The notes below the pieces were generated by a model. It searched no databases, was not told the origin of the DNA, and saw only the letters and a list, made by a program, of their open reading frames with translations. DNA of 64,000 bases from Anaerobacillus alkalilacustris (GTDB lineage: Bacteria; Bacillota; Bacilli; Bacillales; Anaerobacillaceae): assembly GCF_001866005.1 (NCBI RefSeq), contig NZ_MLQR01000016.1, positions 5,259-69,258 of the forward strand. The letters are read 5' to 3'. Each line of letters starts with the position of its first letter. Position 1 is the first letter of the stretch. Made by a program: the position numbers and the translations under genes. Positions 35,416-44,452 of this stretch are shown one piece after another.

Positions 35416-36363
35416 CTAATCTAACTGTAAGACAACTTCATCATTTTGATGAAGTAAATAAGTTTGTAAATCATGCGGTATATAGGAGTTAATAAAAGTT
35501 GATCTAGCTTCTCGTAATAAATCGTCTATACCTTCACAATAACGTGAACTAATGTGATTAAGGAAAAGTACTTTAACATTACATTCTTTTGCTGTTTTGG
35601 CTGCCTCAAACGCAGTCGAATGAAAATGTTCAAAAGCAAGATCTCTATCCTTATCGAGAAAAGTAGCTTCATGTATTAAAATGTTTGCATCTTTTGCTAA
35701 CCGTTTTATACTTTCACATTTTCTAGTATCTCCTCCAATAGCAATGATTTTACCTACTTTTTTTGGACCACAATAATCTTTTCCATCAATAATTTTTCCA
35801 TTTGGCAATTTAACCTTTTTTCCCGCCTTTAACTCTTTATATATCGGGCCAGGCGTAACCCCTATACTTTTTAACTTTTCAACATCTATTGGGCCAGGTA
35901 AATCTTTTTCCACAATCCGGTAACCATAAGAGACGATACCATGCTCGAGTCTTACCGCTTCAAATGAGAAAAAGTCATTTTTGCAAATGAGCCCTTCTTG
36001 AATTTCGATAATCTCTAAAGGATATCTCACATATGTATTAGAAACGGTTAAAGTTGTTTCAATAAAGTTTTTTATACCTTTTGGCCCAAAGATTTGCAAT
36101 TTTTCTGTAGCTCCTTGAAAAGATCTACTCCCAATCACACCTGGTAAACCGTATATGTGATCACCGTGTAAATGTGTAATAAAAATTTTTGTGATTTTGC
36201 TTAAGGTAAGTGGTGAATGCAATAACTGGTGCTGTGTTGCTTCACCACAATCAAACATCCAACATTCATTTTGATACTGTAACATTTGAATAACTAAAGA
36301 ACTAACATTTCTCATTTTTGAAGGAATCCCTGCACAAGTACCCAAAAACTGTAACTTAACCAT
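35416..36363 (-). CDS. rnz: Ribonuclease Z
   Basis: A 315-residue metallo-beta-lactamase-fold nuclease that trims the 3' end of tRNA precursors. The metal motif is FITHLHGDHIYGLPG (HxHxDH), and the early LGTCAGIPSKMRNVSS is the RNase Z signature. Further ligands lie in HEATFLD and in NHISSRY. The normal Bacillus length is about 307 residues. GGAGAGATACTTA precedes the ATG. No tRNA genes are nearby, as expected for a housekeeping enzyme. Confidence 0.93.
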   Translation of the reverse strand: MVKLQFLGTCAGIPSKMRNVSSLVIQMLQYQNECWMFDCGEATQHQLLHSPLTLSKITKIFITHLHGDHIYGLPGVIGSRSFQGATEKLQIFGPKGIKNFIETTLTVSNTYVRYPLEIIEIQEGLICKNDFFSFEAVRLEHGIVSYGYRIVEKDLPGPIDVEKLKSIGVTPGPIYKELKAGKKVKLPNGKIIDGKDYCGPKKVGKIIAIGGDTRKCESIKRLAKDANILIHEATFLDKDRDLAFEHFHSTAFEAAKTAKECNVKVLFLNHISSRYCEGIDDLLREARSTFINSYIPHDLQTYLLHQNDEVVLQLD

Positions 36364-36570
36364 TAAGTATCTCTCCTTACATCCGTCTATCTTCCAATCT
36401 TACAAATCATTTACAAAAGAATCAAACGAGGAAACGTCATAACTTTATTCTTTTTTACTCATACTATTTGTTGACTACTTACCTTTTTGGGCAAGGCTTT
36501 ATGGTTTTCATATCGGTATTTATTAGCTAATTATGTTATACTTGTCAAAACATATAAAGGGGAGTATTAA

Positions 36571-37077
36571 ATGGTAAGTGAAAAATTAGTTACAGCATTA
36601 AATGAGCAAATGAATTTTGAATTTGAATCTGCAAATGTTTACCTAGCAATGGCGGCTTATTGTTCATCAGAAAGTCTTGATGGATTTGCTAACTTCTTTT
36701 TAGTACAAGCTGAGGAGGAACGCTTTCATGCAATGAAATTTTACAACTTCATTAATGATATAGGTCATAAAGCAATAATTAAAGGAATGAAAGATCCAAA
36801 TAATGATTTCTCATCTGTTCTTGATACTTTTAAACAAGGTTTAGCCCATGAAAAAGAAGTGACAAAACGTATATATAGTCTTGCAGATATCGCTTTAAAT
36901 GAGCGAGAACATGCAACAATGACATTTTTAAAATGGTTCATTGAAGAGCAGGTTGAAGAAGAAGCGAGCTTTGATAACATCATCCAAAAGCTGAAACGTA
37001 TTGAACAGGACAGCAATGCCTTCTATATGATGGATACTGAATTTGCAGGACGAACCTTCACACCACCAGCTCAATAA
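36571..37077 (+). CDS. Ferritin (bacterial non-heme, FtnA type)
   Basis: A 168-residue four-helix-bundle iron store. The diiron centre residues are in NEQMNFEFESANVY (Glu17 region), the AEEERFHAMKFY helix and EEQVEEEASF. The length and motifs are those of FtnA rather than Dps or bacterioferritin (no heme Met). A good TTATACT -10 box lies about 35 bases upstream and GGGGAG precedes the ATG. It oxidises and stores iron in the cytoplasm. Any iron-responsive operator was not identified. The dispersed repeat begins right after its stop. Confidence 0.93.
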   Translation: MVSEKLVTALNEQMNFEFESANVYLAMAAYCSSESLDGFANFFLVQAEEERFHAMKFYNFINDIGHKAIIKGMKDPNNDFSSVLDTFKQGLAHEKEVTKRIYSLADIALNEREHATMTFLKWFIEEQVEEEASFDNIIQKLKRIEQDSNAFYMMDTEFAGRTFTPPAQ

Positions 37078-37329
37078 GAAATGCATAAGCGTTAAACTTT
37101 AAACGTAACATTATTGTGTTTTTCCGTCTTCTAGCGTAGCTGTGAAGTAGGTTTCTCGAAGCAGTGTTGGTTTTATCTGCGACGAGTAACCGCAAGAGCA
37201 ATTGTTATATGAAGGGCATTCAGAGATGTATTTCATGTAAGTATTGAAATCAGTTGCTTTACTGAAGTGACCGAGCTTGTAAGCTGCTTGCGCTAGACAG
37301 GTTTCAAGTTAGAAATTTAAAATTCTGAT
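37078..37329 (+). repeat. Dispersed repeat, diverged copy (about 250 bp)
   Basis: The same ends and order as the other copies but more mutated: right end GCGCTAGACAG then GTTTCAAGTTAGAAATTTAA. The internal unit reads TGCGACGAGTAACCGCAAGA. It begins directly after the ferritin stop. Confidence 0.85.
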
Positions 37330-37337
37330 ATTGCAAT

Positions 37338-37368
37338 AAAAAACTAAGGCCCCTTGCCTTAGTTTTTC
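37338..37368. terminator. Terminator of racA
   Basis: AAAACTAAGG pairs with CCTTAGTTTT; T and A runs on both sides allow action on either strand. Confidence 0.85.
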
Positions 37369-37377
37369 TGCATTTAT

Positions 37378-37938
37378 TTAAAACGAAAAAATTCTCATCA
37401 GTTTACTTTTTTTGGGTTTATTAAGTTTTTCCGGTAGTTCGTGTTCTATACCCCCTACTACTTTCTGTTGATCTAAGACTGGTGTTAACCGTTGTTCCAT
37501 TTTACTCATTCTATCCTCAATTCTTTTTATCATTGTAAATAAATTATCTAACTCTGAACGATGTTGTAACACTTGATATTCTACCACTTCATCAGCTTTA
37601 ACTGAAAGCTTTCTCTCAAGCTGTTCAATATGGATCATAAGTTGCTCGAGTCTTTCTTCAATTACGTTTGCCGACAGCATCTCTTCTTTCTTCCCATTCT
37701 TTATAAACCCTTCTTGCATTGTATTATCACTTTCTAAGATATCTTTCATTGTTAATCCTTGATTTAATTTATCTTTTATAGAACGGAGAATTTCAAACTC
37801 TTCTGGAGCTATTAAATAATGACCTTGATCGTTAGTTACACAAGGAATATTAAAGTATTTAATCCATCTCTGTACCGTCGTAGGGTTTACACCTAATTCT
37901 TCAGAAACTACTTTCGTTTTTTTCAGTAACTTGTCCAT
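37378..37938 (-). CDS. racA: RacA-like chromosome-anchoring protein
   Basis: A 186-residue protein with an N-terminal MerR-type helix-turn-helix (VSEELGVNPTTVQRWIKYF) and long coiled-coil helices after residue about 85 (EERLEQLMIHIEQLERKLS), ending in a basic tail (KKSKLMRIFSF). RacA binds centromere-like sites near oriC and tethers them to the cell pole through DivIVA during sporulation. The length equals Bacillus RacA (about 184) when the ATG at 37938, with GAAAGGGG upstream, is used; the longer frame is upstream sequence. Confidence 0.8.
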   Translation of the reverse strand: MDKLLKKTKVVSEELGVNPTTVQRWIKYFNIPCVTNDQGHYLIAPEEFEILRSIKDKLNQGLTMKDILESDNTMQEGFIKNGKKEEMLSANVIEERLEQLMIHIEQLERKLSVKADEVVEYQVLQHRSELDNLFTMIKRIEDRMSKMEQRLTPVLDQQKVVGGIEHELPEKLNKPKKSKLMRIFSF

Positions 37939-38139
37939 CAAATCTACCCCTTTCGCCGCTAATGTTATATACGTATTTCTTTTTATTTTTATTAATCCCT
38001 TCACCCTTGACAAAACTAGTTTTCGTTCGGCAAAGAAAGTGTAAATATGCCAAAATTAATTTCTCTACATGAAATTTCTACAATTTGTTTAAACTATTAT
38101 TGAAATTCAACATTATTTAAATAAGGAAGTGAAAAACAA

Positions 38140-38262
38140 ATGGAAAATCGCAGTAAAGAGCAAATGAGTAAAGAAGGTAAGAACAAACAACAACAAAAAG
38201 TTGATCGTACTCCAGGCTATGGTGATAAGAAATTAGAAGGGCCTGACCGTCCTTCGACATAA
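38140..38262 (+). CDS. Small hydrophilic protein, possibly spore-associated
   Basis: A 40-residue open frame with AAGGAAGTG nine bases before the ATG. The sequence (MENRSKEQMSKEGKNKQQQK, then VDRTPGYGDKKLEGPDRPST) is Lys/Gln/Pro-rich with no hydrophobic part. The C-terminal TPGYGDKKLEGPDRPST looks like a conserved small Bacillaceae peptide; I cannot name it. A strong terminator follows after 130 bases. Confidence 0.5.
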   Translation: MENRSKEQMSKEGKNKQQQKVDRTPGYGDKKLEGPDRPST

Positions 38263-38392
38263 GGCTAAATTCAATTTTTGTAGTTCTTTTAATGCCAAAT
38301 GATTAAACTTATCAGACTTTCAAAGGATCCCAACAACTAAACTTTATATTTCTTAGTTTTGAGTTGGCGTTCACCTTATAAGGACTAAAAAG

Positions 38393-38441
38393 AATGGGTT
38401 AGACTTAAACGTCATTATTTCGTTTGAGTCTAACCCTTTTT
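38393..38441. terminator. Strong terminator
   Basis: AATGGGTTAGACTTAAACG pairs with CGTTTGAGTCTAACCC, followed by five T; it also lies just past the yppC stop on the minus strand. Confidence 0.85.
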
Positions 38442-38464
38442 ATATAAATTTTCTATATCAACAT

Positions 38465-39466
38465 CTATTTTAAGTATCTATTGCCCTTTAAAAGCGGAAG
38501 CATATTTAATAATTTTTGCTCTATTTTTAGCGCTACTTCTAGTTGAGATTGCTTCTTATAATACCATTTTGATAAATCATATTTTTCAATTACTTTTGTT
38601 TTTTGAAAATAAAGGTTGATTGTTCGAGTATCTTTTTGGATATACCAATCAGAAGAAGGTCGTCGGTGGTGAGCGATAATTGGAAAAGTATCCTTTAAAT
38701 TTGGCGTTCTCTTTCCTTTAATTCTCGAAACAAATTGTTCATAATCATATCTAGAACCAGTGTGCTCTACCTTGGAAGCAAAATCCCTTATTTGGTTTCG
38801 TTCATTAGAAAAGAACAAAATCCAAGCCAAACGTTTACCAAGTTCAATTCTTTTCTGTACCTTTTTAAATCCATGTACAGAATATCCATACAGTTTTCCT
38901 TCTAGAGTAGGAAAAATGACAGTACTAAAATGCATACGGTCCTCAATCACAAATGGCAGGCTCCCAAAAATCTTATCATGAAAAAACGGATCCTCTATTA
39001 CAGGTTTTTGGATTACATGTTGTTCATTAATAATGAGTGCTGTACATAATCGCCAAATATCTCTTTCTAACCAAAATCTATTCCATTCTTTTTCCATAAA
39101 GTTAGAAACGTGAAAATACTTTAATAAGTAAAATAACGGCCGCCCTTTTTGTTTTGATGCTTTATAAAGAAGTAATTGCGGAAAGGCATCTAAAAAGATG
39201 AGCCAATTTGCTCTCTCATACGTTAAATACAATAGTTCTCTATAAGCTTTTGGAAGCAAATCTTTAAAAAGATCTCCTTCTAGGTCTGTCATATTCCATC
39301 CTGCATTTCTCGAAACACTACTAGCTAAATACCCCCAAATAATTTCTTTATTTTCACTGTAAAACTGTTCATAAAATTCGGTACGTGAAATATTATGCAA
39401 GTTTCCTTTTTGCACTTTTTCTTTTATTGCTTTTAATAAGTTATCGTCATCTAATTTTGAACTCAT
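38465..39466 (-). CDS. yppC: YppC-like protein (DUF2515)
   Basis: A 333-residue protein rich in aromatic residues. ISRTEFYEQFYSENKEIIWG near the start, ERANWLIFLDAFPQLLLY and HHRRPSSDWYIQ near the end fit the YppC/DUF2515 family. No known function, and no clear membrane helix. It sits divergent from recU, exactly as yppC does next to recU-ponA in Bacillus subtilis, which supports the name. Confidence 0.8.
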   Translation of the reverse strand: MSSKLDDDNLLKAIKEKVQKGNLHNISRTEFYEQFYSENKEIIWGYLASSVSRNAGWNMTDLEGDLFKDLLPKAYRELLYLTYERANWLIFLDAFPQLLLYKASKQKGRPLFYLLKYFHVSNFMEKEWNRFWLERDIWRLCTALIINEQHVIQKPVIEDPFFHDKIFGSLPFVIEDRMHFSTVIFPTLEGKLYGYSVHGFKKVQKRIELGKRLAWILFFSNERNQIRDFASKVEHTGSRYDYEQFVSRIKGKRTPNLKDTFPIIAHHRRPSSDWYIQKDTRTINLYFQKTKVIEKYDLSKWYYKKQSQLEVALKIEQKLLNMLPLLKGNRYLK

Positions 39467-39615
39467 ATGCTCACACCTTTTTTAAAACTCCAAACTCTTT
39501 ACTATTCACCTATCACTCATTATCATTACTTACAAATACAGTTATAACTATTCAATTAATCTAAATTATGGTATGATCTAGTGATGTAATAAAGTTAAAA
39601 TAAGGGGTATTTCAA

Positions 39616-40224
39616 ATGTCATTACGATATCCAAACGGTAAAGCCTATATTCCTCCAAAAGCAACGGGGACATCAAAAAAAAGAAATACTAATGCGACCT
39701 CCTCGTATGGAAATCGCGGAATGAGCTTAGAAGAAGATATTAATATTTCTAACGAATATTATTTAGCAAATGGTCTCGCTGTTATTCATAAAAAACCTAC
39801 TCCATTGCAGGTTGTTAAAGTAGACTATCCAAAACGGAGTGCTGCAATCATAAAAGAGGCATATTTCCAACAAGCATCGACTACAGATTATAATGGTGTT
39901 TTTCAAGGGAAATATATTGATTTTGAGGCAAAAGAAACAAAAAATAAATCGTCATTTCCGTTAAAGAACTTTCATAAACATCAAATAGATCATATGAGAC
40001 AAGTCTTAAGTCAAAACGGTGTATGCTTTGCACTATTACGCTTCTCAATAAGTGATGAAGTATACCTACTTGATGCAAAGCACCTATGTACTTACTGGAG
40101 TAATCAAGAAAGTGGTAGGAAATCAATTCCTAAGAAAGAAATTGAAGACCTAGGGTTTCTTGTTCCGCTTGGGTTTCACCCAAGGGTTGATTATTTACGT
40201 ATAGTTAAAGATGTATATTTTTAA
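39616..40224 (+). CDS. recU: Holliday junction resolvase RecU
   Basis: A 202-residue nuclease that cuts four-way DNA junctions in recombinational repair and chromosome segregation. The start [14 protein letters not shown] and the active-site region [18 protein letters not shown] (Asp, Glu and Lys ligands of the PD-(D/E)XK fold) are intact, and [14 protein letters not shown] follows. AAGGGG lies before the ATG. It is followed by ponA after 142 bases, the standard Bacillus pair. Confidence 0.95.
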   Translation: MSLRYPNGKAYIPPKATGTSKKRNTNATSSYGNRGMSLEEDINISNEYYLANGLAVIHKKPTPLQVVKVDYPKRSAAIIKEAYFQQASTTDYNGVFQGKYIDFEAKETKNKSSFPLKNFHKHQIDHMRQVLSQNGVCFALLRFSISDEVYLLDAKHLCTYWSNQESGRKSIPKKEIEDLGFLVPLGFHPRVDYLRIVKDVYF

Positions 40225-40366
40225 TATGTAGACATTAATAAGTTAAATACGAGCTCATGATTTTCATCGTGAGGTCTACTTTATAAATATTTAAGAGTGT
40301 AGAAGCATAACCGCTAATAAAAAGCGGCATTTGTTTTTTGCTAATTAACTGAAAGGAAGATGGATC

Positions 40367-42913
40367 ATGTCAGAAGATATTCGCACAAGGCAAGGTCGTC
40401 GTAAACAAAAAGAATCTGAAAAAAAGAAAAAAGATAGTTCTCCAAAAAAATTAGTATTGAAAAAAATTGGACTTAGTTTGGCTGTTTTATTTGGTGTGCT
40501 ACTAATCGGTGGTTCAATAACGATCTTTTCAATGATTAAAGATGCACCACCACTTGACCCAGAAAAATTAACACTTGCACAAAACCCTGCAATCCTTGAT
40601 CAAAATGATGAGTTGTTTACAACTTTAACTGCAGTTGAAAACAGGCGTTTAGCTACGATAGATGAAATCCCTCCGCTACTAGAAAATGCTTTTATCTCAG
40701 TGGAGGATATTCGGTTCCGAGAACACTTTGGACTTGATTTAAGACGTATTGGTGGAGCGGTACGAGCAAACGTAACAGGTGGATTTGGAGCAGAAGGTGC
40801 TAGTACAATTACACAGCAGGTTGTGAAAAATTTATATTTAAGTAGTGAAAAAAGGATAACAAGAAAAATCCAAGAACAATATTTAGCAATTAAATTAGAA
40901 CAAAAATATTCCAAAGACCAAATTTTAGAAATGTATTTAAATGCAATTTATTTTTCTGAAGGTGCTTATGGAGTCGTTGAAGCAGCAGAACGATACTTTA
41001 GTAAGACATTAGATGAATTAGAAGTTCAAGACGTTGCATTATTAGCAGGAATTCCACAACGACCGAATTTCTTTAATCCATTTAAAAATCCAGAGGAAGC
41101 TGAAAAAAGAAGAAATGTTGTTATTTCACTAATGGAGCGTTATGGAAAGATAAGTTCTGAAGAAGCTACAAAGGCCAGAGAGATCCGCGTAGAAGATCAA
41201 CTAAAACGTTCAGAAAAAGAACCTTACCCATACCGGGCATTCTTAGATCAAGTATTGAAAGAAGTAGAGGCAATAGATGGAATTACCTCAACTGATATTT
41301 ATACAGGTGGTTTAACCATATATACAACAATTGATCAAGATGCACAAAGATTTGTTGATAACCTTCTACAATCGGAGGACCAAATCAATTTTCCTGATGA
41401 GTTTTTCCAAGCTGGATTAACAGTAGTTGATACAAAAACTGGAGAAATAAAAGCTATTGGTGGTGGTAGACAAAAAGAGGTCGTAAAAAGAGGATATAAC
41501 TGGGCAACAGACCCTAAACGTCAGCCTGGTTCAACGATTAAACCTATTTTAGATTATGGACCTGCTATTGAACATCTTAAATGGTCGACCTATCATCAGA
41601 TTAAAGATGAACCACATCAATATACAAACGGTGTTCCAATTCGTAACTTTAATAACCAATATGCTGGTAACGTATCAATGAGACATGCTTTGTTGAGATC
41701 ATTAAACATTCCGGCCGTAAAAGCATTTCAAGCAGTTGGTAAAGAAACTGCTGCAGAATTTGGAAAAGGATTAGGTATACCTTTAGATACAATTGAAGAA
41801 CCCTATTCCCTTGGTGGATTCACTACCGGAATTTCAACTTTAGAGCTTGCTGGTGCCTATTCAGCTTTTGGCAATGAAGGAGTTTATAATAAGCCTCACA
41901 CCGTCAGAAAAGTCGTATTTCCAGATGGGCGTACAATTGATCTAACACCAAAATCCCATATGGCTATGAGTGACTATACAGCCTTTATGATTACAGACAT
42001 GTTAAAATCGGCTGTAGCACCTGGTGGTACAGGTGTTCGAGCAAGAGTTGATTCCTTACCAATGGCAGGTAAGACAGGTACCTCAAATTTTAGTGAACAA
42101 GAAAAACAGCGATTTAATATAACAAGTGGAGCTAAAGATATATGGTTTGCCGGATATACAACTAATTACTCGATTGCTGTTTGGACTGGATATAACACTC
42201 CCGAAGAGGGTTATATTAAGTATGATGGTCATAGTGAACATATAGCTAAAGATCTCTTTAAAAAAGTAATGACAGAAATATCAAAAGGAAACGAAACTCC
42301 TGATTTTAAACAACCAAACTCAGTAGTAAAAGTTGGACTTGAAAGAGGAACAGGGCTCTTACCGAGTGCTCATACTCCTAGAGATCAAATTATTTATGAA
42401 TATTTTGTCAAAGGTACGGAACCATCCAAAGTATCAGAACGATTTGCTAAACCAGTTGCTCCTAGAGACTTTATGGGAGCGTACCAAGAAGATTCGGCTC
42501 AAATTATCTTATCCTGGGTCTACCCTAGCGAAGACAGAGCAAATCATAAATTTGAACTTGAAGTATCAATTAATGGTGGTTCATTCTCATTAATTTCTTC
42601 AACTAATGACCTGCAGCACATTATTAAAAATCCAAATGAGGATTCAACTTACAGGTTTAGATTAAGTGCCGTATCAAAAGATAATAATAAATTAAGAAGC
42701 GATCCGATAGAAATTTCTATAACAACCCCTAAAAAGGAAATTGAAGAAGTGGTTGAAGAAACGCCACCACCTATTGAAATACCTGATCCTGTTGAAGATC
42801 TAGAAGTTGAAGATGAAGTACAAGAAGATGATGAGAAACCAGAAGAAGAAAATAACAGCGAGCAAACAGAAGAAATCGTAGAACAACAAAGTGAAGATAC
42901 AAATGGAACTTGA
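40367..42913 (+). CDS. ponA: Class A penicillin-binding protein (PBP1 type)
   Basis: An 848-residue bifunctional cell-wall enzyme. After a basic start a membrane helix covers about 30-57. The GT51 glycosyltransferase domain has VEDIRFREHFG, GASTITQQVVKN and EQYLAIKLEQKYSKDQILEM. The transpeptidase domain has the serine site PGSTIKP, SLN and GKTGTSN. An FN3-like domain (about 700-790) follows, and the last 55 residues are a very acidic Glu/Pro tail. It polymerises and cross-links peptidoglycan. It follows recU, as in Bacillus. Element B starts nine bases after its stop. Confidence 0.95.
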   Translation: MSEDIRTRQGRRKQKESEKKKKDSSPKKLVLKKIGLSLAVLFGVLLIGGSITIFSMIKDAPPLDPEKLTLAQNPAILDQNDELFTTLTAVENRRLATIDEIPPLLENAFISVEDIRFREHFGLDLRRIGGAVRANVTGGFGAEGASTITQQVVKNLYLSSEKRITRKIQEQYLAIKLEQKYSKDQILEMYLNAIYFSEGAYGVVEAAERYFSKTLDELEVQDVALLAGIPQRPNFFNPFKNPEEAEKRRNVVISLMERYGKISSEEATKAREIRVEDQLKRSEKEPYPYRAFLDQVLKEVEAIDGITSTDIYTGGLTIYTTIDQDAQRFVDNLLQSEDQINFPDEFFQAGLTVVDTKTGEIKAIGGGRQKEVVKRGYNWATDPKRQPGSTIKPILDYGPAIEHLKWSTYHQIKDEPHQYTNGVPIRNFNNQYAGNVSMRHALLRSLNIPAVKAFQAVGKETAAEFGKGLGIPLDTIEEPYSLGGFTTGISTLELAGAYSAFGNEGVYNKPHTVRKVVFPDGRTIDLTPKSHMAMSDYTAFMITDMLKSAVAPGGTGVRARVDSLPMAGKTGTSNFSEQEKQRFNITSGAKDIWFAGYTTNYSIAVWTGYNTPEEGYIKYDGHSEHIAKDLFKKVMTEISKGNETPDFKQPNSVVKVGLERGTGLLPSAHTPRDQIIYEYFVKGTEPSKVSERFAKPVAPRDFMGAYQEDSAQIILSWVYPSEDRANHKFELEVSINGGSFSLISSTNDLQHIIKNPNEDSTYRFRLSAVSKDNNKLRSDPIEISITTPKKEIEEVVEETPPPIEIPDPVEDLEVEDEVQEDDEKPEEENNSEQTEEIVEQQSEDTNGT

Positions 42914-42921
42914 GACAACTC

Positions 42922-43011
42922 GTTCTAGCTTCGCTAGAACACATAGAAATTCAGATGGAGTATCAACTCCAACTGAATGGAAGTTCCCACCTAAGCTACG
43001 CTTAGAGGTGG
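42922..43011. ncRNA. Structured element B (three hairpins), orphan
   Basis: Hairpins at 42922-42940 (GTTCTAGC/GCTAGAAC), 42950-42977 (TTCAGATGGAGT/ACTCCAACTGAA) and 42987-43011 (CCACCTAAGC/GCTTAGAGGTGG). The order and spacing equal those of element A at 20865-20953, although stem sequences differ. It starts right after the ponA stop and is not a terminator (no T run). No transposase adjacent. Strand and transcription unproven. Confidence 0.6.
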
Positions 43012-43073
43012 AGGTCTATGACCCTTAAGTCCAAATCAGTTTGATTAAGTTTCAATGATTAGAGTAAAAAATA

Positions 43074-43127
43074 AAAAGGATGACTTATCAAAAGCTACTA
43101 TTTGCTTGATAAGTCATCCTTTTTTGT
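43074..43127. terminator. Bidirectional terminator between ponA and ypoC
   Basis: AAAAGGATGACTTATCAA pairs with TTGATAAGTCATCCTTTT, with T runs on both strands. Confidence 0.9.
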
Positions 43128-43163
43128 ATCTTTTAAATAGTTCGATTTGACTAGCATTTTTTT

Positions 43164-43676
43164 CTAAACTGACTTTAATTTTATGACTGCATATTTTTTA
43201 TTTAACTCAATATAAAGTTGATCAAGCTGAGTAAAAGCATGATGATGATTTGGTACCGATAATACATATGCTATTCTCTCAACTGCATTCACAGGCTTTG
43301 TATTTAAAAGATTTATGTGAGGCGTAATATTCTTTAATTCAGGTACAGGTTTATCGTTAAGCCAAAATAGGAAAGCAATAAAATTCATGATCATTAGTTT
43401 CATTGGTTCCATTGCTTCTTTTCTTTTACGTTCACTAAAGTAGTTAGTAATAATAGGTTTTTCCGACTTCCAGATTTCTAACAAAATCGGAATATAAGTA
43501 TTCTTATCTTCCCAAGGCTTTATTGTATTTTTTTGTTTCCTATAAAGTATATCAAAATAGAGTGGTTGTTTATTTATCAATTCTTCAAAGGAACTTTCAC
43601 TTCCAAAAAAAATTGTATCTCCAATTTCAAAAAACGGAGATAAAATAAATTCTTCAGGCATTTTTATTTCTTTCAT
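43164..43676 (-). CDS. ypoC: YpoC-like protein
   Basis: A 170-residue soluble protein beginning at ATG 43676, three bases after the nth stop, with AAGGAAGAG upstream. It includes PLYFDILYRKQKNTIKPWED and HHHAFTQLDQLYIELNKKY. It fits YpoC, the Bacillus gene found directly after nth; its function is unknown. The longer frame to 43736 overlaps nth and has no start signal. Confidence 0.75.
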   Translation of the reverse strand: MKEIKMPEEFILSPFFEIGDTIFFGSESSFEELINKQPLYFDILYRKQKNTIKPWEDKNTYIPILLEIWKSEKPIITNYFSERKRKEAMEPMKLMIMNFIAFLFWLNDKPVPELKNITPHINLLNTKPVNAVERIAYVLSVPNHHHAFTQLDQLYIELNKKYAVIKLKSV

Positions 43677-43678
43677 TT

Positions 43679-44332
43679 TCACTCTTCCTTTTTCATCCGC
43701 TTTTTCCCTTCTCTGCACAAATATAGCAAAGGACAAATTTCACATTGAGGTGACTGTGCTTTACAATGATATCTTCCAAAGAAGATTAAGCGGTGATGTG
43801 TATCGGACCATAAATGTTCTGGTATTTTACGCATTAAGGTTTTTTCTACTTCTAAAACAGAATCTTTCCATTTACAAATACCTAGGCGTTTGCTTACCCT
43901 CTCTACATGTGTATCTACCGCAATAGCAGGAACGTTAAATGCAACAGACGTAACTACATTAGCAGTTTTACGTCCTACACCAGCCAAGCGAACTAGTTCA
44001 TCTCGCTCCCTAGGCACTTCTCCTCGGAAATCCTCTATCAATGATTGGCAAAGTTTTTTTATGTTTTTGGCTTTTGTACGATATAATCCTATTGACCTAA
44101 TATCTTGTTCTAATTCTTCAAGCGGTACTGCCAAATAGTCCTCTGGCTTTTTATATTTTTTAAATAATTCTTTTGTAACTTTATTTACCAGTACATCGGT
44201 ACACTGGGCTGATAGTAAAACTGCAATTGTTAACTCAAATGGATTATCATGATTTAACTCACAATGAGCATCTGGGAACATCTTCTCCATTTCAACTAAT
44301 ACTTCTTCCGTAATTTGTTTTATTGTAAGAAT
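43679..44332 (-). CDS. nth: Endonuclease III (Nth), probable AUU start codon
   Basis: A DNA glycosylase/AP lyase for oxidised pyrimidines. It has the helix-hairpin-helix VRLAGVGRKTANVV, catalytic Lys and Asp in AIAVDTHVERVSKRLG, and a [4Fe-4S] cluster in CKAQSPQCEICPLLYLC. The first ATG (44290) gives 203 residues but has no ribosome site and drops the first helix. An AGGAGGGGG sits five bases before ATT at 44332, and reading from there gives LTIKQITEEVLVEMEKMFP, which aligns with the start of Bacillus Nth (LNLKQIEFCLDKIGDMFP). I therefore propose an AUU start, 217 residues. Confidence 0.85.
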   Translation of the reverse strand: MLTIKQITEEVLVEMEKMFPDAHCELNHDNPFELTIAVLLSAQCTDVLVNKVTKELFKKYKKPEDYLAVPLEELEQDIRSIGLYRTKAKNIKKLCQSLIEDFRGEVPRERDELVRLAGVGRKTANVVTSVAFNVPAIAVDTHVERVSKRLGICKWKDSVLEVEKTLMRKIPEHLWSDTHHRLIFFGRYHCKAQSPQCEICPLLYLCREGKKRMKKEE

Positions 44333-44452
44333 GTTTACCCCCTCCTAATTAGCAATACTTTATTTATTAGTTACTTAATATGGTTACCACCAAAGCTCAT
44401 TATTTACAACCTCTCTTTTTATTACCGTTATGTTCCCTATTCAATAACGCAT

